The notes below the pieces were generated by a model. The model was not told where the DNA came from. It saw nothing but the letters and a program-made list of their open reading frames with translations, and ran no database searches. Below, piece by piece: positions 1 to 12,774 of a stretch of 64,000 nucleotides of DNA (position 1 is its first letter; every line of letters begins with the position of its first letter). The translations under genes were made by a program, and so were the position numbers. This DNA is from Arthrobotrys musiformis (lineage: Eukaryota; Ascomycota; Orbiliomycetes; Orbiliales; Orbiliaceae): assembly GCA_036971715.1 (NCBI GenBank), contig JAVHJL010000008.1, positions 496,001 to 560,000 of the forward strand. Direction: 5' to 3'.

Positions 1-1707
1 GGAGCCATCCCGAACCACCGCCCGCCCACGAAACTCGTGGCCGTAACTGCGACCCAAAAGGGATCAATCCCCAATTCCCTCCCGCCGCTATACTCCTCAT
101 CCAAGACTGCCGTTCGGAAAAGCCTATACACGGCGGTGTATACCAATCCTGTAGCCAATGCATTCACACCTCTTAGGAACGATATCGTCCACCTTCTTTT
201 TCTGATGGTGGACCATAGACCCATGACACCGGCGGCGAGGATTAGACCTGGTGAGAACATGCCAAAGAACCCGATTAAAGCACCGACTTCTTTGGGGAAA
301 TTGTTATTCCCGTTGCGAACAGCGAGGGAACCCAGATATACAGCGATATTAAAGTTGGGACCGGGGAACGCCTGGATGATCGCAAGTCCTAAGAGAAAGT
401 CACGACTTGATACCCATCCTTCCCCGACGATATAGTCGCGTAGTAGGGGGATTACGACAGGTCCACCGCCGAAGATTATTGTGCCCGCTAGATATAAGTT
501 TGCGAATACGGAGTATGGAAGCGGTGGGGTTTTTAGGGTACCACGAAGGACCATGACCGCTATGAAGGTCGTGAAGAAAGCACAGATGATGAGGATACCA
601 GTTCTCCAGCTTAAAAGTTGTTTTTCTTCTGTGAACTCCGGGGGTGTAGAAATTTGAGGGGTAGAGGGGGCCGAGACTGGGAGGATGGCATCTTGGTCGA
701 CGTCTCTCCTTCTTTGACGTGCGGTGCTGGAGGTAATCGACGTTGTGTCGTCTTGGACTGTTGTATTGTCTATGGCCTCTTGACTCTCTTGACTCTCAAC
801 CCTTTGCTTCTTAAATTTCTTGAGGAAGTTATGAATCCACCGGTAATCCCATACGACAGTGCTAACACCCCCCACAAACATCAGCACCGGGAAGAACCAT
901 AGTGCGGAGTATAACATCCCCACCGCACCTCCCAGGAATACTAGTATCCTAGACATCTGGTCTGTGATCGCCTTTTCGGACAACTGCACTGCCGCGAGGG
1001 CAATTATGCCGACCGTTGCAGCGTTTAGACCCGATAGAAGGGCATACACGGCGGACGGCATGGTCTCTCCGATCTTGGAGACACCCAAGGAAAGGCAGTA
1101 CATTCCGATAGCGCCAGGCAGACTAACATGATATACCCATAATTATAAATTTAGCATTAAACGGTCCAGAAGCGGGACGGGATAGACGAACACATGGACT
1201 AACCTCCAAATGCAAAATGCCAGGAACCCGCTAAGGAACCCACCATGGATTGAGTTTATGCAGAACAGCATTTTGGTACTCGCTGGGCCTGGAAGGCCTT
1301 GACATAGAGCGAAAAGTTCTTGGTACTTTTGTTTTTTTTTAGCATGTTAGTATCGTAATTATATTTAGCGCCAGCGGGACGCGGACGGTGTGGCGCAGAC
1401 GCAGCGCGACGTCGCGATATGACATACCATTTGCTCGTCGATCCATTTCAACTTATCCACGAATTTCGTGTGGAACTGTATCCCAATATTTCTATATTAG
1501 CCATCACCGCGGTCGCGTAAACCTCATCGGGACGAGGAAATTCTGCAATGGGAATCTTACAATCTGGAAATGCACTGGCGGTCCTCCGAATGCCGTAAAC
1601 CCCAGGTGCCAATTTGCGACCACAAAATCTCTCCATTTCTCAGAGATGCGAACGCGCGCCGGCGGCGCAGCTTCACGATGGGCGATTGGAGAACGAAAGG
1701 AGAGCAT
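1..1707 (-). CDS. CHR-family chromate ion transporter, 3' part beyond window
   Basis: Membrane transporter of the chromate (CHR) superfamily, proposed to move chromate/sulfate-like anions. Exons by reading frame: 1707-1561, 1475-1428, 1325-1204, 1122-<1; every junction keeps frame and has GT-AG ends, and an intron branch-like TACTAAC precedes exon 3. The first CHR repeat has the signature FTAFGGPPVHFQI (residues 37-49), WIDEQ and the QELFALCQGLPGPASTKM motif. A Ser/Thr-rich linker follows. The second repeat has FGGGPVVIPLL and QAFPGPNFN, the paired signatures expected of the long two-domain CHR form. The start at 1707 gives a 25-residue lead before the conserved WRDF. The C-terminus lies off the left edge. 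Family call is secure; substrate is inferred from family. Confidence 0.93.
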
Positions 1708-3665
1708 CGTACGATTATGACCCGAATATTATCTCTACAAGACCGCAAAAGCCAATTGTTGCTGTTGTATACGAAGTAGTTATTCGATGATACCCATCAA
1801 ATTTACATCGCTCCCCCGTCCTCCCCTCAAGTACAGTCAATTATGGTGTTGGCACACGACGACAGCCAATGAAGCGGAAGCTGGGAAAGCACGCCATTCG
1901 CGCTTGCATGTGAGCTTGGAAGTAACCATCTCCAAGCTAGTATATCTTATCTCTTGTCATTCCATGGCAGTAGATGGTTGGGGTAGGTATAAATTTCTAA
2001 TTTATAGGTTTGTTCTCTCTCGCCTGGATAAAAAGCGAGCCGTTCTTTGGAAGACTATCCGTATGTAGACATGCGATATGGTTCTGATCATGACATGACT
2101 CCGAGCCATCCCAAAAAAAGCTACCCCAGGCTGAACTTTTTTTTGTGGTGCATGTCAGCTCAGATTCCGGTAGATTCGGCAGCTCGGCCCCCTGGCAGGG
2201 CGAGAAAAGCGGGATCTAATAAATTACGAACCTATGATACCGCGCGCTTCGAAAAAATACGGTCGATCAGAAGTCAAAAAGGCTGCCGAGATGCCCAGAG
2301 AAGAATGATTTAAATGAACGCAAGAAACAAGCTTTGATCGGAAACTGTGAACCCTTCAGAAGTATTGTTTGACCCATGTATAGCGCCAAAAATAGCGATC
2401 GATTGGATGGAGGTCAAGGATGCACCTAGAAGGAAGAAAGGGACGGAAGACACCGGGAAGAAAGGCATTCATGCAAGATGCAAGCTTTGAAAGCTTCCAG
2501 CCCGGCAGCTTTCGAAGGATCTGCGGGGGGTTCTTGTTTGAACAAGCCAACTTGTCGTTTTATCGAGATGCGGCAAAGCTCCAACTGTTGGTGTCCACCG
2601 TTGTGCTCGTTTTGTGGTAGTAATCTGCGCGACCACGAGTCCCAACATACTAGTATAGCAGCTAGACGTCCAGAGGAAGTCCGACTCGAAGAGACATGTG
2701 TTCATCTCCAAATATCATCGGAGGCGCAGGAAAAAATCTTAGAAGCTTCAAAAATGCCCCATTTGCGACCGTCCGAAGCTGTCTTGGTCTTGACAAATTC
2801 GAGACCCGACTTGTGCATGCAGTGAATCTTGCCGTCCAACATGGTTGCTGTCTTGCTTGAACAAACTGAACCAGGATAATTTGCAGACGAGGTTGGTACG
2901 CTCTCCTATTGGCTAGGGCTGGAGACTAGGGTGGCAGCCAAGTCCCACTAGAGCCAATCGCCTGACGGGAGGAAGCGCTCTCGACCGCCTTTTCCACCAT
3001 GATTTTCCTCTTTCCCTTGTGAACGATCCATAACCGCTGAGAAATAGCTCACAGGCAGCGGGTTTGTTCATTGGCGGGCAGTGGGATTATGTTCCGTCTG
3101 CAGGTTGGCTGGGCTCGATCGAACCAACCAACAGAAGCAGCAGAAGTACACCACCATCTGGATCCATGGAAGGTCTAGTTAGTAGCCGTGCGTAGGAAAG
3201 AAGACGAATGATTGAACGTTGGGGAGAGCAGACGGGACTCAAAATGCAGCTGCCGCCCACATGGCCTTCGTCCCTGCTTTTTTCCTTTCCCTTTTTTCTC
3301 TTTTCGATTCCTTGGTGGTTTTCGACTGTACCTTTCTACCGCATCTCTTCGAAAGAACGAACAAACGTGATCTCGGGATCAAGACTGTTTAGTATTTCCC
3401 GACTTTAAGCTTCACGCAAAAAAGGAAGACACTTGACTTCGACAAGAGTCAGTTGTAAAACGCTCACCCGCCTGCTGGATTGAAGAGGACCTATTATTTT
3501 TACCATATAACCATTCCCGACCAGCTTGAAGTTGACCTTTGAGCTTCTCGACAACCAGAGGATATATCATCTCAACGGCCCTTTCTTCAGGCTTCAACTA
3601 GTATCCAAAAATATTTACGAAACTGCGATAATTTTCTAAATTAAAATCCGAAAAGACTCAACAAG
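1708..3665. other. intergenic, no supported gene
   Basis: Spacer between the chromate transporter (-) and the BIM1-like gene (+), so it should hold both divergent promoters. Open frames here (for example around 2420-2825) have no recognisable domain or convincing splice structure. Pyrimidine-rich tracts near 3280-3310 lie upstream of the next gene. Confidence 0.6.
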
Positions 3666-4503
3666 ATGCTTCGTTCACTCGTCGCCGCAGTCGTTCTCGC
3701 TGCTACAGCCTCAGCTCACTTTGTCATCACATACCCAGCGGACAGAGGCAATTCTTACAACACCCAATTCCAGTTTCCATGTACGACCCCATTCTCTATA
3801 TAATTCTTGTCTATGACATCGAAAATATATGAATGATGCTAATAAGAGGAAATAGGCGGTGGTCTCGCACCCACAGGCAACCGTTCATTCTGGCCAACAA
3901 ACGGTGGCGCAATGGCCTTCGTCCCACTCCACGACTTCGCCTTCACTACAATCAACATTGCTATCGGAGACAAAATTCAAGAAACCACTGATGTCAATCG
4001 ATTCAACCACATCATGGTCCCCACGTTCAACCAAACCGGAGGAAACGGCACATTTTGTCTGCCGCTTGTCAAGATTCCACCATCTATGAAGCCACTCGTT
4101 AAGGCTGGTGTCAATGCGACTATTCAGATCGTTCAGCTCGTCGCTAGTGGAAGCGCTCTTTACAACGTATGCATTCATTCAAGCCCCGAAAATCTAGTGC
4201 GACATCGCATAAAGTAAAAGATCACGAGCTAATATTTATATACAGTGCGCCGACATCACCTTCTCAGATACAGAAGCTCAGCGCTTCGGTAACCCATCAG
4301 TCTGGAACTCCGTCTGCTTCAACTCCACCAACATGGGCGCAAACCACCTCGCCAACTCGGAACGTCAAATCAACTACACTGAACTCGCTCTTCAAGAACT
4401 AAACCTCAAGACGGCCGGCGGATCGCACGTCTCCATCGGTGCTACAACGCTATTAGCATCGCTAGCGATCTCAATGAGCGTCCTACTTGGCGGACTCTTG
4501 TAG
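3666..4503 (+). CDS. Copper acquisition factor BIM1-like (X325) GPI-anchored protein
   Basis: Secreted, probably GPI-anchored copper-binding protein of the LPMO-like X325/BIM1 family, which in fungi is linked to copper uptake rather than polysaccharide cleavage. Exons 3666-3780, 3856-4166, 4246-4503; 227 aa. A 17-residue signal peptide ends ATASA, so the mature protein would begin with His18 (HFVITYPADRG), the N-terminal His used as a copper ligand in the family. Paired cysteines surround CGGLAPTGNRS and the C-terminal CADITF segment. The last about 20 residues are hydrophobic after a small-residue stretch, as expected of a GPI signal. Introns are 75 and 79 nt. Family call is strong; surface location is inferred. 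Confidence 0.9.
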
Positions 4504-7500
4504 TCAGCTTTAGTTTTGAGTTTTAATAGTTTACGAGTCTTCTTTTTTGACGAGGGATCTTAATGGGTTGAATTCTGGGTGTTTCTTTTTTTTCGTGCTC
4601 CTTTAGCGACTTTCACTTTTTCCCCCCTTCTTACCTTATATTCCGACTGTATAGTTTCCTTTATCCGACCACCCTACCACCTCTTCTCATCCGTACTACC
4701 TATTATCTGTCCCCTGGGTTCATGTTTTTGGCATTTGGCGTCATCTTTTTCTGGGTTCCGATTTTTATTTTTTACATTCTGTTACTTTCCTTTGGGGTCG
4801 TATATACCCTTTTTATACATATACATTTTGAAAGTGGTTTGTCCACCCACGTTCACCCAAGAGGGGAATGAGGGATGGATGCAGGGCAGCCATTATATTC
4901 GGCTGGCCAGTTTACGCTCCTTAATATCATACAATCAAGAAGAAGAATGATAACTATGTTGTCAGAAAAAAAAAAAAATTCTCCCTCGTAAAATAGTGAC
5001 GTAGGACTTTGACCGTTATTTATATATCATCTAACGTGGGAGTGGACATTGATAGCACAAGGGCCAGAGCTGGGTATTCGCAATAGTCCCCTTCTCCTTT
5101 CGATCCTCCTGTGTAACTACAGTACCGACCACGCAACGTTGCAATGCGATATATGCGATAAGATTAATTAAAAAGGACGAGATGGCTGCAGCTGCTCGGT
5201 CCTCTGGTACATATATACTCAAGCCTGCTATAGAGGCCCCTGGTGTCGATTCCTGATTTCAAATAATGGAATTTTTGCGCGGTCGGAAAGAGATATATAT
5301 TGATTGACTCGGGTTTTTGGCCGCATGACGTTGTTGCATAGCGTCGGCATGCATCGCGACCTGGACCTTGATCGTACAGAAAACAATGTCAGACGCTGAA
5401 CATGGTAAAGGTATTGATTGATAAACGGCGCAAATCTACAAAAAGTGTATTCCATTGAAACAAAACATAAAAGAAAGGGGTATTTAAGTTTCGAAACGAC
5501 CATGTTTATGTGGCAAGCATTCGTTTGGTGTGCCATAAACACTTTTTTTCTTCGTTGGAGGTTTTGCATTGTCGACGTCTCGACATGTCAATTGTCGCTA
5601 AATGTTGGCCTAGGTAGACGACCATAGCTATGCTAACCGCATCGCATCGCATAAAGATGTGCATCGATATCAATGGCCTGTTCGACCGACCGGCATGCCG
5701 ACTATTGCGATTCGTCACTTTTATTGAGGGGTAAAGCGAACAATGCGTGTGCGGGCTGCCTATCCCAATCCCAGTCACAGGTGCTTCATGCCGCTCGACG
5801 AGCTCGACGTATGCGGGCGGCACGGATCGTATGGTCTCACGGGTTGGCACCTAACATGATTGGGCTCGAGCAAAGATCTGGAGACTAGGATAGTCTATCT
5901 CATAGGCATGCTGTAGAACCGTAAGACTTTTCGCAATAAAACATAATCATATTTCGTTTCTAGAGCTTGTGGGGAGAATAAATAATGGAACATGCATGTG
6001 TAACTCGTATCCTCTATAGACGGCGGTCTAAGATGACTGTAGCATTTCACCTTGACCTTTACTGGCAGAGAATATAATCATTCGGCGAGCGATTTCGGTC
6101 GAACTGGCCGGGTATTAGTAGTGTATGCATGCTGTGCCGCTGACTAACTTTGACGAGGCTGCAGCGGCCCTCGAGGGATTGGTAAGAGGGGCCGATATCG
6201 ACGGTTCTTCCCTTATACCATCTTTTGAGCTGTCGCCGGCTCACGGCTTGTTTGCACAAACTGATTGTTAGTTCGTTCGATTCTTGCGACATTCCTTCGG
6301 ACCTCCCCGTGACTATGATCTCCAATCTCCCCTGCATTCAGCCCCATCGATCTATCGCGATTGCCACAAAAATGCCAGTCACAAAAACAAAAACGAAAAG
6401 GAATAAGACAAAAGAGAAAATATCTGAAGGACCTCAAATCGCAATTGCCTTCGAGCAACGTTCCCGAAAATAACTTTTTCTTTGGCCTGGTTTAAACCCC
6501 TTACATATATATCTCTAATTCTGTCCTTCCACCGTGAATTTTGATGTCTATTGTGGAAGTAGAAGTGGGGGCCGACCGAACTGCACCTGCACGGCCTGCA
6601 TGGCTGACCATTATCGAGCTAGGTTCTTCCCTCTATTGTTTCATGACCGCAGAACGACCAAGAAAAATCATCTAGCGGAATTCCCCCTCGCTTGGGAACG
6701 CTCTTCGATTGATGAAACGTCGACAAACCGGGGTGGGAGGCGATGTTGATATGCCAGGTACCCACAACGAAGATATCTTCCCCGATTCAAGCTTCGGGTT
6801 TTCGCAAAAGATCTAAAAATCGAAGCTTTGTACCCACCTCGTGCGGCCGAAGAAACTGAAAGCTATAATATAACACCAGGGATACCGCAGCATGTAAGAT
6901 TTCGACGCCTGCTACTGTCCCCCAAGCGAGAGGGCAATTCTGCAATACTGAGGTAAGAAACTGTGAAATGGGGTGGGGTACCTTGGGGTACCGGATTGAT
7001 TAGTAGTTTTTAGGGTTCGGATTGAGGCGGTGGAACACTGGATAAGATCTCGTTCAAGTACCGACTGGCGGACGGAAAGTTCGTTCGGTAGGAGTACTGG
7101 GGGCCCGACGTTTCTGCAGGCTTGCGGCGTGGCTAAATATAATTTTGACCACGCTCAACACATATCATCAGGACACTAACGTCGACTCGGTCGATCGACG
7201 ATACTACGAAGAGCCTGAGGGAGCATCGAGTTTCGTTCTACGGGGCAGTAATTCTCGACGGACAGCGACAGTATACAAATTTATTCAAACGGCCCAGTGC
7301 TATTTTGAACAACAATTGATCATAGGGGAAAGCCGGATGCCATTTCTTTGAACATGCGTCAATCCCAATTGAACTCTGCCAATCCCGAAAACCTGGGTCT
7401 CAACGTCTCCTGCACACGACATCCTAACTAACGGCCCCCCTATCATGACATGCAGGTACTATAATATAACCAGGGATACCCACATGATTACACAACAAAT

Positions 7501-8174
7501 AAAAATTATCCACCCATAGTATAAAGTTAGACTCCCGCATGCCCCTTTAACCACGCTCGCATCTAACTAGTAGCTAGTTACGCATGGGCGGTATGCGTGC
7601 GGGTGGATATCTCGGCATCAATATTGCATCGCGCCACGTCTAGCGAAACATATACTTTATTCCTTGCTGACTTGATCAAGAGGATTTTAGTATAGTACGG
7701 ATAATTCCGTCCGAAAGGGCAAGAACCAAAAAAAGACGCTTTTGCCTTGCCACAATTTAGATATCTTGCATCTTGCATCAGAATCTTGAAACGTGGGCCT
7801 AGAAACATTAGGTCTTGTATAGGATCTTGTTAACGTGATCATACTCCACTTACTGGGAACGCTTATACATCGTTGACTACTGTGTCAATTGATATCAGAG
7901 GAGTTAGTAGATAGGGTTTTTTCGATCGATATCGTCTAATCTATGAGTGTGTCTATGCGTGCGAAGATGTATAAGAAGACCTCGATTCCTCCCACTTGTC
8001 CTGAAACATCATCGGTCAAAGCTTCATTCTTTCACCCAGTGTATTACTTAATCAACTAATAATTTTTTCCTTGATACAATCTTTTAGATTCTTTATCTCG
8101 TTGTTGCCCCCTTTTCCATCTCATTTCTTTGCATCTATCAGAGAGTAATTCAATAGTTACACTCATTTGTCACA
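4504..8174. other. long intergenic region, no supported gene
   Basis: 3.7 kb without a frame I can support. It is AT-rich with scattered short frames on both strands (for example 5506-5850 minus) that lack domain features and plausible introns. It has a T-rich 3' flank after the BIM1-like gene (4536-4620) and a CT-rich 5' leader just before 8175. I saw no tRNA-like cloverleaf. Confidence 0.5.
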
Positions 8175-9707
8175 ATGGGGCCGCCGTACAACCTCACAAG
8201 GAGCGATTTGAGCCTCGCCGCGACTGTAACAGTCAACCTAGGCTTCTTCGCCCGTAATTTCTATGACTCCAAGACAATTGATGTAGTCTCCGCCTTTGCC
8301 AGGTTTTATAATACCACCCCAAACGCGACCGATTCCGAAGTGCTCGCTTTCAGCGGCGCTCGTCCGCGTGACTTTGATATTCTCATGGCTATGGTGGATG
8401 CGGAGACCTTCCGTGAGAGTATATTCTGGGTTGATGCTCTTGCGGACTACTTGCCACGCACACCAGGGGCGGGTCATATCCTCGTGCCTGTGTTCACGGT
8501 GTTCACGGTGCTTACGACTATTATTATTGCGTTGAGGCTTTATAGTCGTCAGACTGTTGCGGGTGGTGTTAGGGGGTACGATTGGTTAATGGTTCTTGGA
8601 TACGTATGTTTTTTATATATTCCCCTGGTTATAACTGGGAAAGGCGTGTACTGACAAATGGTAGTTCATGACTCTCGTCTACAGCTCTAGCGCTTTGTAC
8701 CATGCTGTCAACATCAACACGGGTTCTCAGTTCTGGGATTATACTTGGAATGAGATTGCCCTTCAGCAGATAGTAAGATCCTACAAGCCAGATAACTACT
8801 TGACTTAATAAACTTTTAACCATCCGTGTAACTATAGGTCTACATGTGTCTCGATGTCATCTACCCAATCACTTCGCTAATAATTAAATCCTCCCTCCTG
8901 CTATTCTACTACACCCTCTCCCCAGCACGATACCTCAAATGGTCCGTCTGGGCCACATTCGGTTTCACCTGCGCCACAGCCCTAACGGCAGCGCTCTACA
9001 GCGTCCTCAGATGTCGTCCCGTAAACTTTTGGGCGGAGTGGTTCACCAGCACCTGTGACCCGCACCAGACCATCCCGTTCCTCGTCACCGGATCTTTGAT
9101 GATTTTGAGCGATGTTATCATTTGGGTTTTGCCGCTGCCGATGGTTATGAGGTTGAAGCTCTATCGACGGGAGAGGATTGCTGCGATATTTACCTTCAGT
9201 TTGGGGATTTTGTAAGTTTTTGTTTGATATACTCGGCCACTTTAGGAGAGGTTGACTAACGATGGTGGGATTAGCGCTTGTATTGCTGCTATCTTCCGTT
9301 TGAAGGCTTTGCATAAGTACTTCCTCACCGACAGTGGTACGGGAAGGTACCCCATTATCAACACCTGGGGAGTCGTCGAGCTTAATCTCGCCATTATCTG
9401 TGCTTCAGCCCCGGCCCTCCGCGCATTATGCATCAAACACGCTCCTAAGCTTTTGAGTTACGGAAGTAACGGGAGCGAGAGCAATAGCAACGGCAGCAAC
9501 GGCAGCAGCAATGGGGGCGGTCCCAGCGACCGCGCTCGTAAGAACACACGTAGCGTGCATGGAAGGGTTATTGTTCACCACGATCAGATTAGACCATCTG
9601 ATTTGGCGTCCCTGAGGAGTGGGATTTCCAGGACTGGGAGCGGGTGGAGCGATGTGGAGAAATCGGTGCATTATTCGTCTACGTCGAGAATTGGCAGTCC
9701 GGTTTAA
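8175..9707 (+). CDS. Pth11/SAT5-like rhodopsin-domain integral membrane protein
   Basis: Seven-TM protein of the fungal rhodopsin-domain family (Pth11-related, SAT5-like). Exons 8175-8603, 8665-8772, 8838-9211, 9275-9707; 447 aa. The first about 95 residues are a presumed extracytosolic lead with NLT and NTT glycosylation sequons. TM1 is in residues 99-121, ending ALRLYSR, followed by the typical GYDWLMVLGY. Further family marks are KSSLLLFYYTLSP, a W-A-T segment, DVIIWVLPLPMV, RRERIAAIFTFSLGIFACIAAIFRL and ELNLAIICASAPALR. The tail is Ser/Asn/Gly-rich. Splices are canonical and the family sequence reads across all of them. Ligand and pathway are unknown; the family includes surface sensors and many orphans. 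Confidence 0.9.
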
Positions 9708-10528
9708 ACCGCTGGTTTTAAACACGGATGTTTGATGAGAACGTTGCATTGGACGGAGTAGATGCGGTATGGTATCGGGCCTTTTAATTCTTTACATTCT
9801 TTCATATATTATTTTACATTTTCGTTATTATTTCTCGGTGGATAGGGCGAGCTTTACAAAGGCGTTTGTTTGGCATGGATGGTAATGCATAATGGTGTAT
9901 TCTCCCTTTTTGGCTTCTCCGCCCCCCTCATTCTTTCCTCTCACACTCTTTTATTCCTTTACTTCGTTTCTGGATTTGTACTTCGATTCTGTTTCTACGA
10001 CCTCGCTGGGAAGATGGTGGAGCCACTTGTGAACGAGAATATTTTGTTGGAGAGGGCGGGGAGGATTACAATTCCTCCCCCTTTAACTACGCACTGCTGG
10101 ATGGTATACCTTAATTTGTATTTGGAGTTGGAATTTAATCATGGATATTAAAGATAAATAAATATGCACTCCGGTTGGAATTATTCCTTGCACGCGTCGT
10201 CTCGTTAGTGTCGTCCCTGTAGGCAGAAGAGCTAGAGAGATTGATCTGTGTTGGGGCCGTGGTATTTCTGAATTCGGTTTCTGTATGTCGAGAGAAGACC
10301 TAATACCCACCGTCTGGTCGGGCTTGTCCGCCTGGGGGGACCTTTACATACTCTGTAAAAGACTTACTTCTTGCACAGTTTTATTTCTATCTCGTATCGT
10401 GATCAATGAGTTCTTTTGATTGAATGGATTCCCTCAGTCACGTGTGTGGCTTTGTCAGCCACTGGTGGTGGCGCACAATATGGCTTTTGCATTGACATTT
10501 GCTGGCTCTCTCTCATTATGGTCCTAAT

Positions 10529-10556
10529 CTTCGGCCAGCTCTGGTTTACGAGACAA
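10529..10556 (-). repeat. dispersed-motif arm
   Basis: CTTCGGCCAGCTCTGG then TTTACGAGACAA; 27 of 28 bases match the hairpin arm at 41098-41125. Confidence 0.9.
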
Positions 10557-10564
10557 GTCCTAAG

Positions 10565-10614
10565 TATTGATATCTTGAAGCTGAGCTATTATTGATATCT
10601 TGAAGCTGAGCTAT
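10565..10614. repeat. tandem 25-bp duplication, two identical units
   Basis: Units 10565-10589 and 10590-10614 are identical, each beginning TATTGATATCTTGAAG and ending CTGAGCTAT. The pair sits 8 bp after the repeat arm at 10529-10556. Confidence 0.95.
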
Positions 10615-10736
10615 GCACGTGACGATTTCTGGCTTCAAAACAGACTCAGTGACCCTAACTGAGCCTAAGGGGACCCTAACCCCTGGAGCTAAATCCGACA
10701 ATTTTTGCCATAAAAAATATAATATATATTTATTAT

Positions 10737-10758
10737 TTTCTGCGCGTACGCGCAGAAA
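10737..10758. repeat. perfect 22-bp palindrome
   Basis: TTTCTGCGCGT followed by its exact reverse complement, in an otherwise AT-rich stretch. It could be the centre of a small foldback element or a protein-binding site; nothing decides which. Confidence 0.9.
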
Positions 10759-11528
10759 TTTAATTTTGTATTCAATTATTTCAAAGTTATGTATTTTTGT
10801 AAATTTCGCTAGGGCCGGTCAGCTGACGGTTTTCGACGTCGAAACTGGCTAAGTTATGACGTTGGATCTAAACCCAATACTTTTCTTAAAGATTGCACGT
10901 GCGCGCAGTATTACATCAACGTATAAACTAACTCTCGCAACTAGTAGGTACTTGGACTAAGTAAGCATTTAAGTAGATATGTACTTAGTAAGTACACTAC
11001 GTAGGCATTCGTTCTGCAGCTGCGAGAATAGAATGGCACGCAGGATATCTAGCTAGGTCAGGAAGCACGAGCTACTTCATACATATGATATCTGCCCTGG
11101 TACCCCCTCGACAATCTTGTTTTCCGTATATTTGAGAGGGCTCTTTGCTAATATAATCTGGCAATTATCGCGTTGGAAAGGCTGTTTCGCTTGATAATAT
11201 GATTTTGGTCAAACATTTCTACCCGTATTCGAATGTACGGATGTAAAAACTAGCGGGCGAGAAATGTTGGTTTCTCCTTGTCTCCTGCGCAGGGTTTCTC
11301 CCTGAAAGCTCATTCTTAAAACTACTATCTAGTACTAGATTATGGAATTTGAGCCTTTTCACCACCGTAGCGACCAAAGATCATGGCCTGGGCTAGGAAT
11401 TGAGGCGGTTACCTGAATAAACCCTTGTCTGTCAAAAGTAATCCCGACGCCCTAGAATCCCGGACTACACCAAATCACAGGCGAAGAAGACACCCTGAAG
11501 CAATCAACCGGACGGATACGCATTCGAA

Positions 11529-12170
11529 ATGGGACAGGCGTGGTCGACATGGTACCGCGGCTTGGTTCCTTACGAGAACAAAAGCCCTTTACTCCCAATT
11601 GGCCCGGTGGGGCCCGATGGGCTCCGTGATAACCATATTGAAATCATGGGGTTCTACGGTCATTACGTCCCCGGCGAGTTCGCGTACTTTTGTTACTATG
11701 AAAACGATCCCGACAGTCTGCTCCGTCAATTGGTTCATTTTGACATGGTTGGATGTGAGTTTTTCCTGACACAATTAATTAATTAGGGTCCGGAAGTATG
11801 ATACTTCCGTTGCAGGACCTAGATGTACGAGTTCCAGCTGGCTAAAATTGAAATGCGGATATACGAGTAGTAATCACTGGTCGTGACAGCGCCCCCCCCA
11901 TGGAAAAGAGAACTGTATATTATTGGGGAAGATGAAATCGATTTCTCTATCATCAATAAGCGTGTCTGGGCAGCTTACCATCCCGTCTACTCGGAGAAGT
12001 ACAAAGGCCTTGTGCCGTACTATATTAGCTGTGAACGTCTTCGGGCTGGGGGGTTTAGGCGGCCGAGGAGGATAGATACTAGTAGTCGGAAGACACGGCC
12101 GCCGGGTGAAGTTGAGGCATCTGAACCTGAACTAAAGCATCAGGATATATTCGACAAGAAGAGGGTTTGA
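11529..12170 (+). CDS. small orphan protein, two exons
   Basis: Not recognised. Exon 11529-11754, intron 11755-11889, exon 11890-12170; 168 aa. The join gives HFDMVG then SPPPWKRELYIIGEDE without a stop, with a GTGAGT donor and a GACAG acceptor. The protein is Trp/Tyr-rich in the first half with a basic, Pro-rich tail and no signal peptide or TM. It has a faint similarity of style (YYENDPD, then aromatic beta-like strands) to the orphan pair at 42648 and 44106, too weak to call homology. The intron is longer than others here, and an unspliced reading would stop at the end of exon 1. Confidence 0.45.
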
Positions 12171-12498
12171 TCATGCTTGTTGCGTGCGTGTACGATTGGT
12201 CTAGGGCTTTGTCGAGCAATATATTTTTCGTCTTATACTTCGTTTTCAACCGGGTTATAGGTATGGGTTAACAGTGATCTTGTCTCTGCTAGGTCAAGGG
12301 AATTGATACTGTTTGTTGATATAGCATTAATGTAGTCTTTCTATTGTATGCGATATTCCAGCGTTAATACAGGTGTGCAGATTAGAGCCATGAATTTGCC
12401 TAAAAATTGAACCAGAGGACATATACTACAGGATTCCCCTCTCTTCTCTTCCTCCAATTTCTCTTCCTTTCCCATTCATCATCTCCTTCTGACATCAC

Positions 12499-12592
12499 CT
12501 CCATCCATCACATCCATCACATCCATCACACCCATCACATCCATCACACCCATCACATCCACCATCTACATCTTCACCCACCACATCCATCT
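12499..12592. repeat. CATCCATCACAT-type minisatellite
   Basis: Imperfect tandem repeats of about 10 bp built from CATCCATCAC and CACCCATCAC units. The forward frame would encode His/Ile-rich nonsense. Confidence 0.85.
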
Positions 12593-12774
12593 CAAACGGA
12601 GGCCCTCCATAAATGCCCTTTAGAGGCATCAAGAAGATATCGGTATTGATGTGCTCAGAAGGTTTGATCCCACTATATATCTTGATCTCAGGGTGGGAGA
12701 CTTAAGGTTCTGGACTTTGATATTGCCGGCTTAGAAGTTACGAGTTCGAAAAATACCACCATGACCAAGACCGA

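Larger units (their letters stand above)
9708..11528. other. intergenic with repeat debris
   Basis: No supported gene. It contains a copy of the dispersed palindromic-element arm (10529-10556), a tandem 25-bp duplication, a perfect 22-bp palindrome and TAGGTA/TACTTAG-rich low-complexity sequence around 10940-11000. These are listed separately where clear. Confidence 0.6.

Noticed and set aside
5506..5850. 114-aa minus-strand frame in the long spacer
   Set aside because: No domain, no intron signals, composition like random translation.
10650..10681. CCCTAA-like units suggesting telomere repeat
   Set aside because: Only two separated units in unrelated context; not a telomeric tract.
12407..12649. 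His/Ile-rich frame
   Set aside because: Product of the CATCCATCAC minisatellite.
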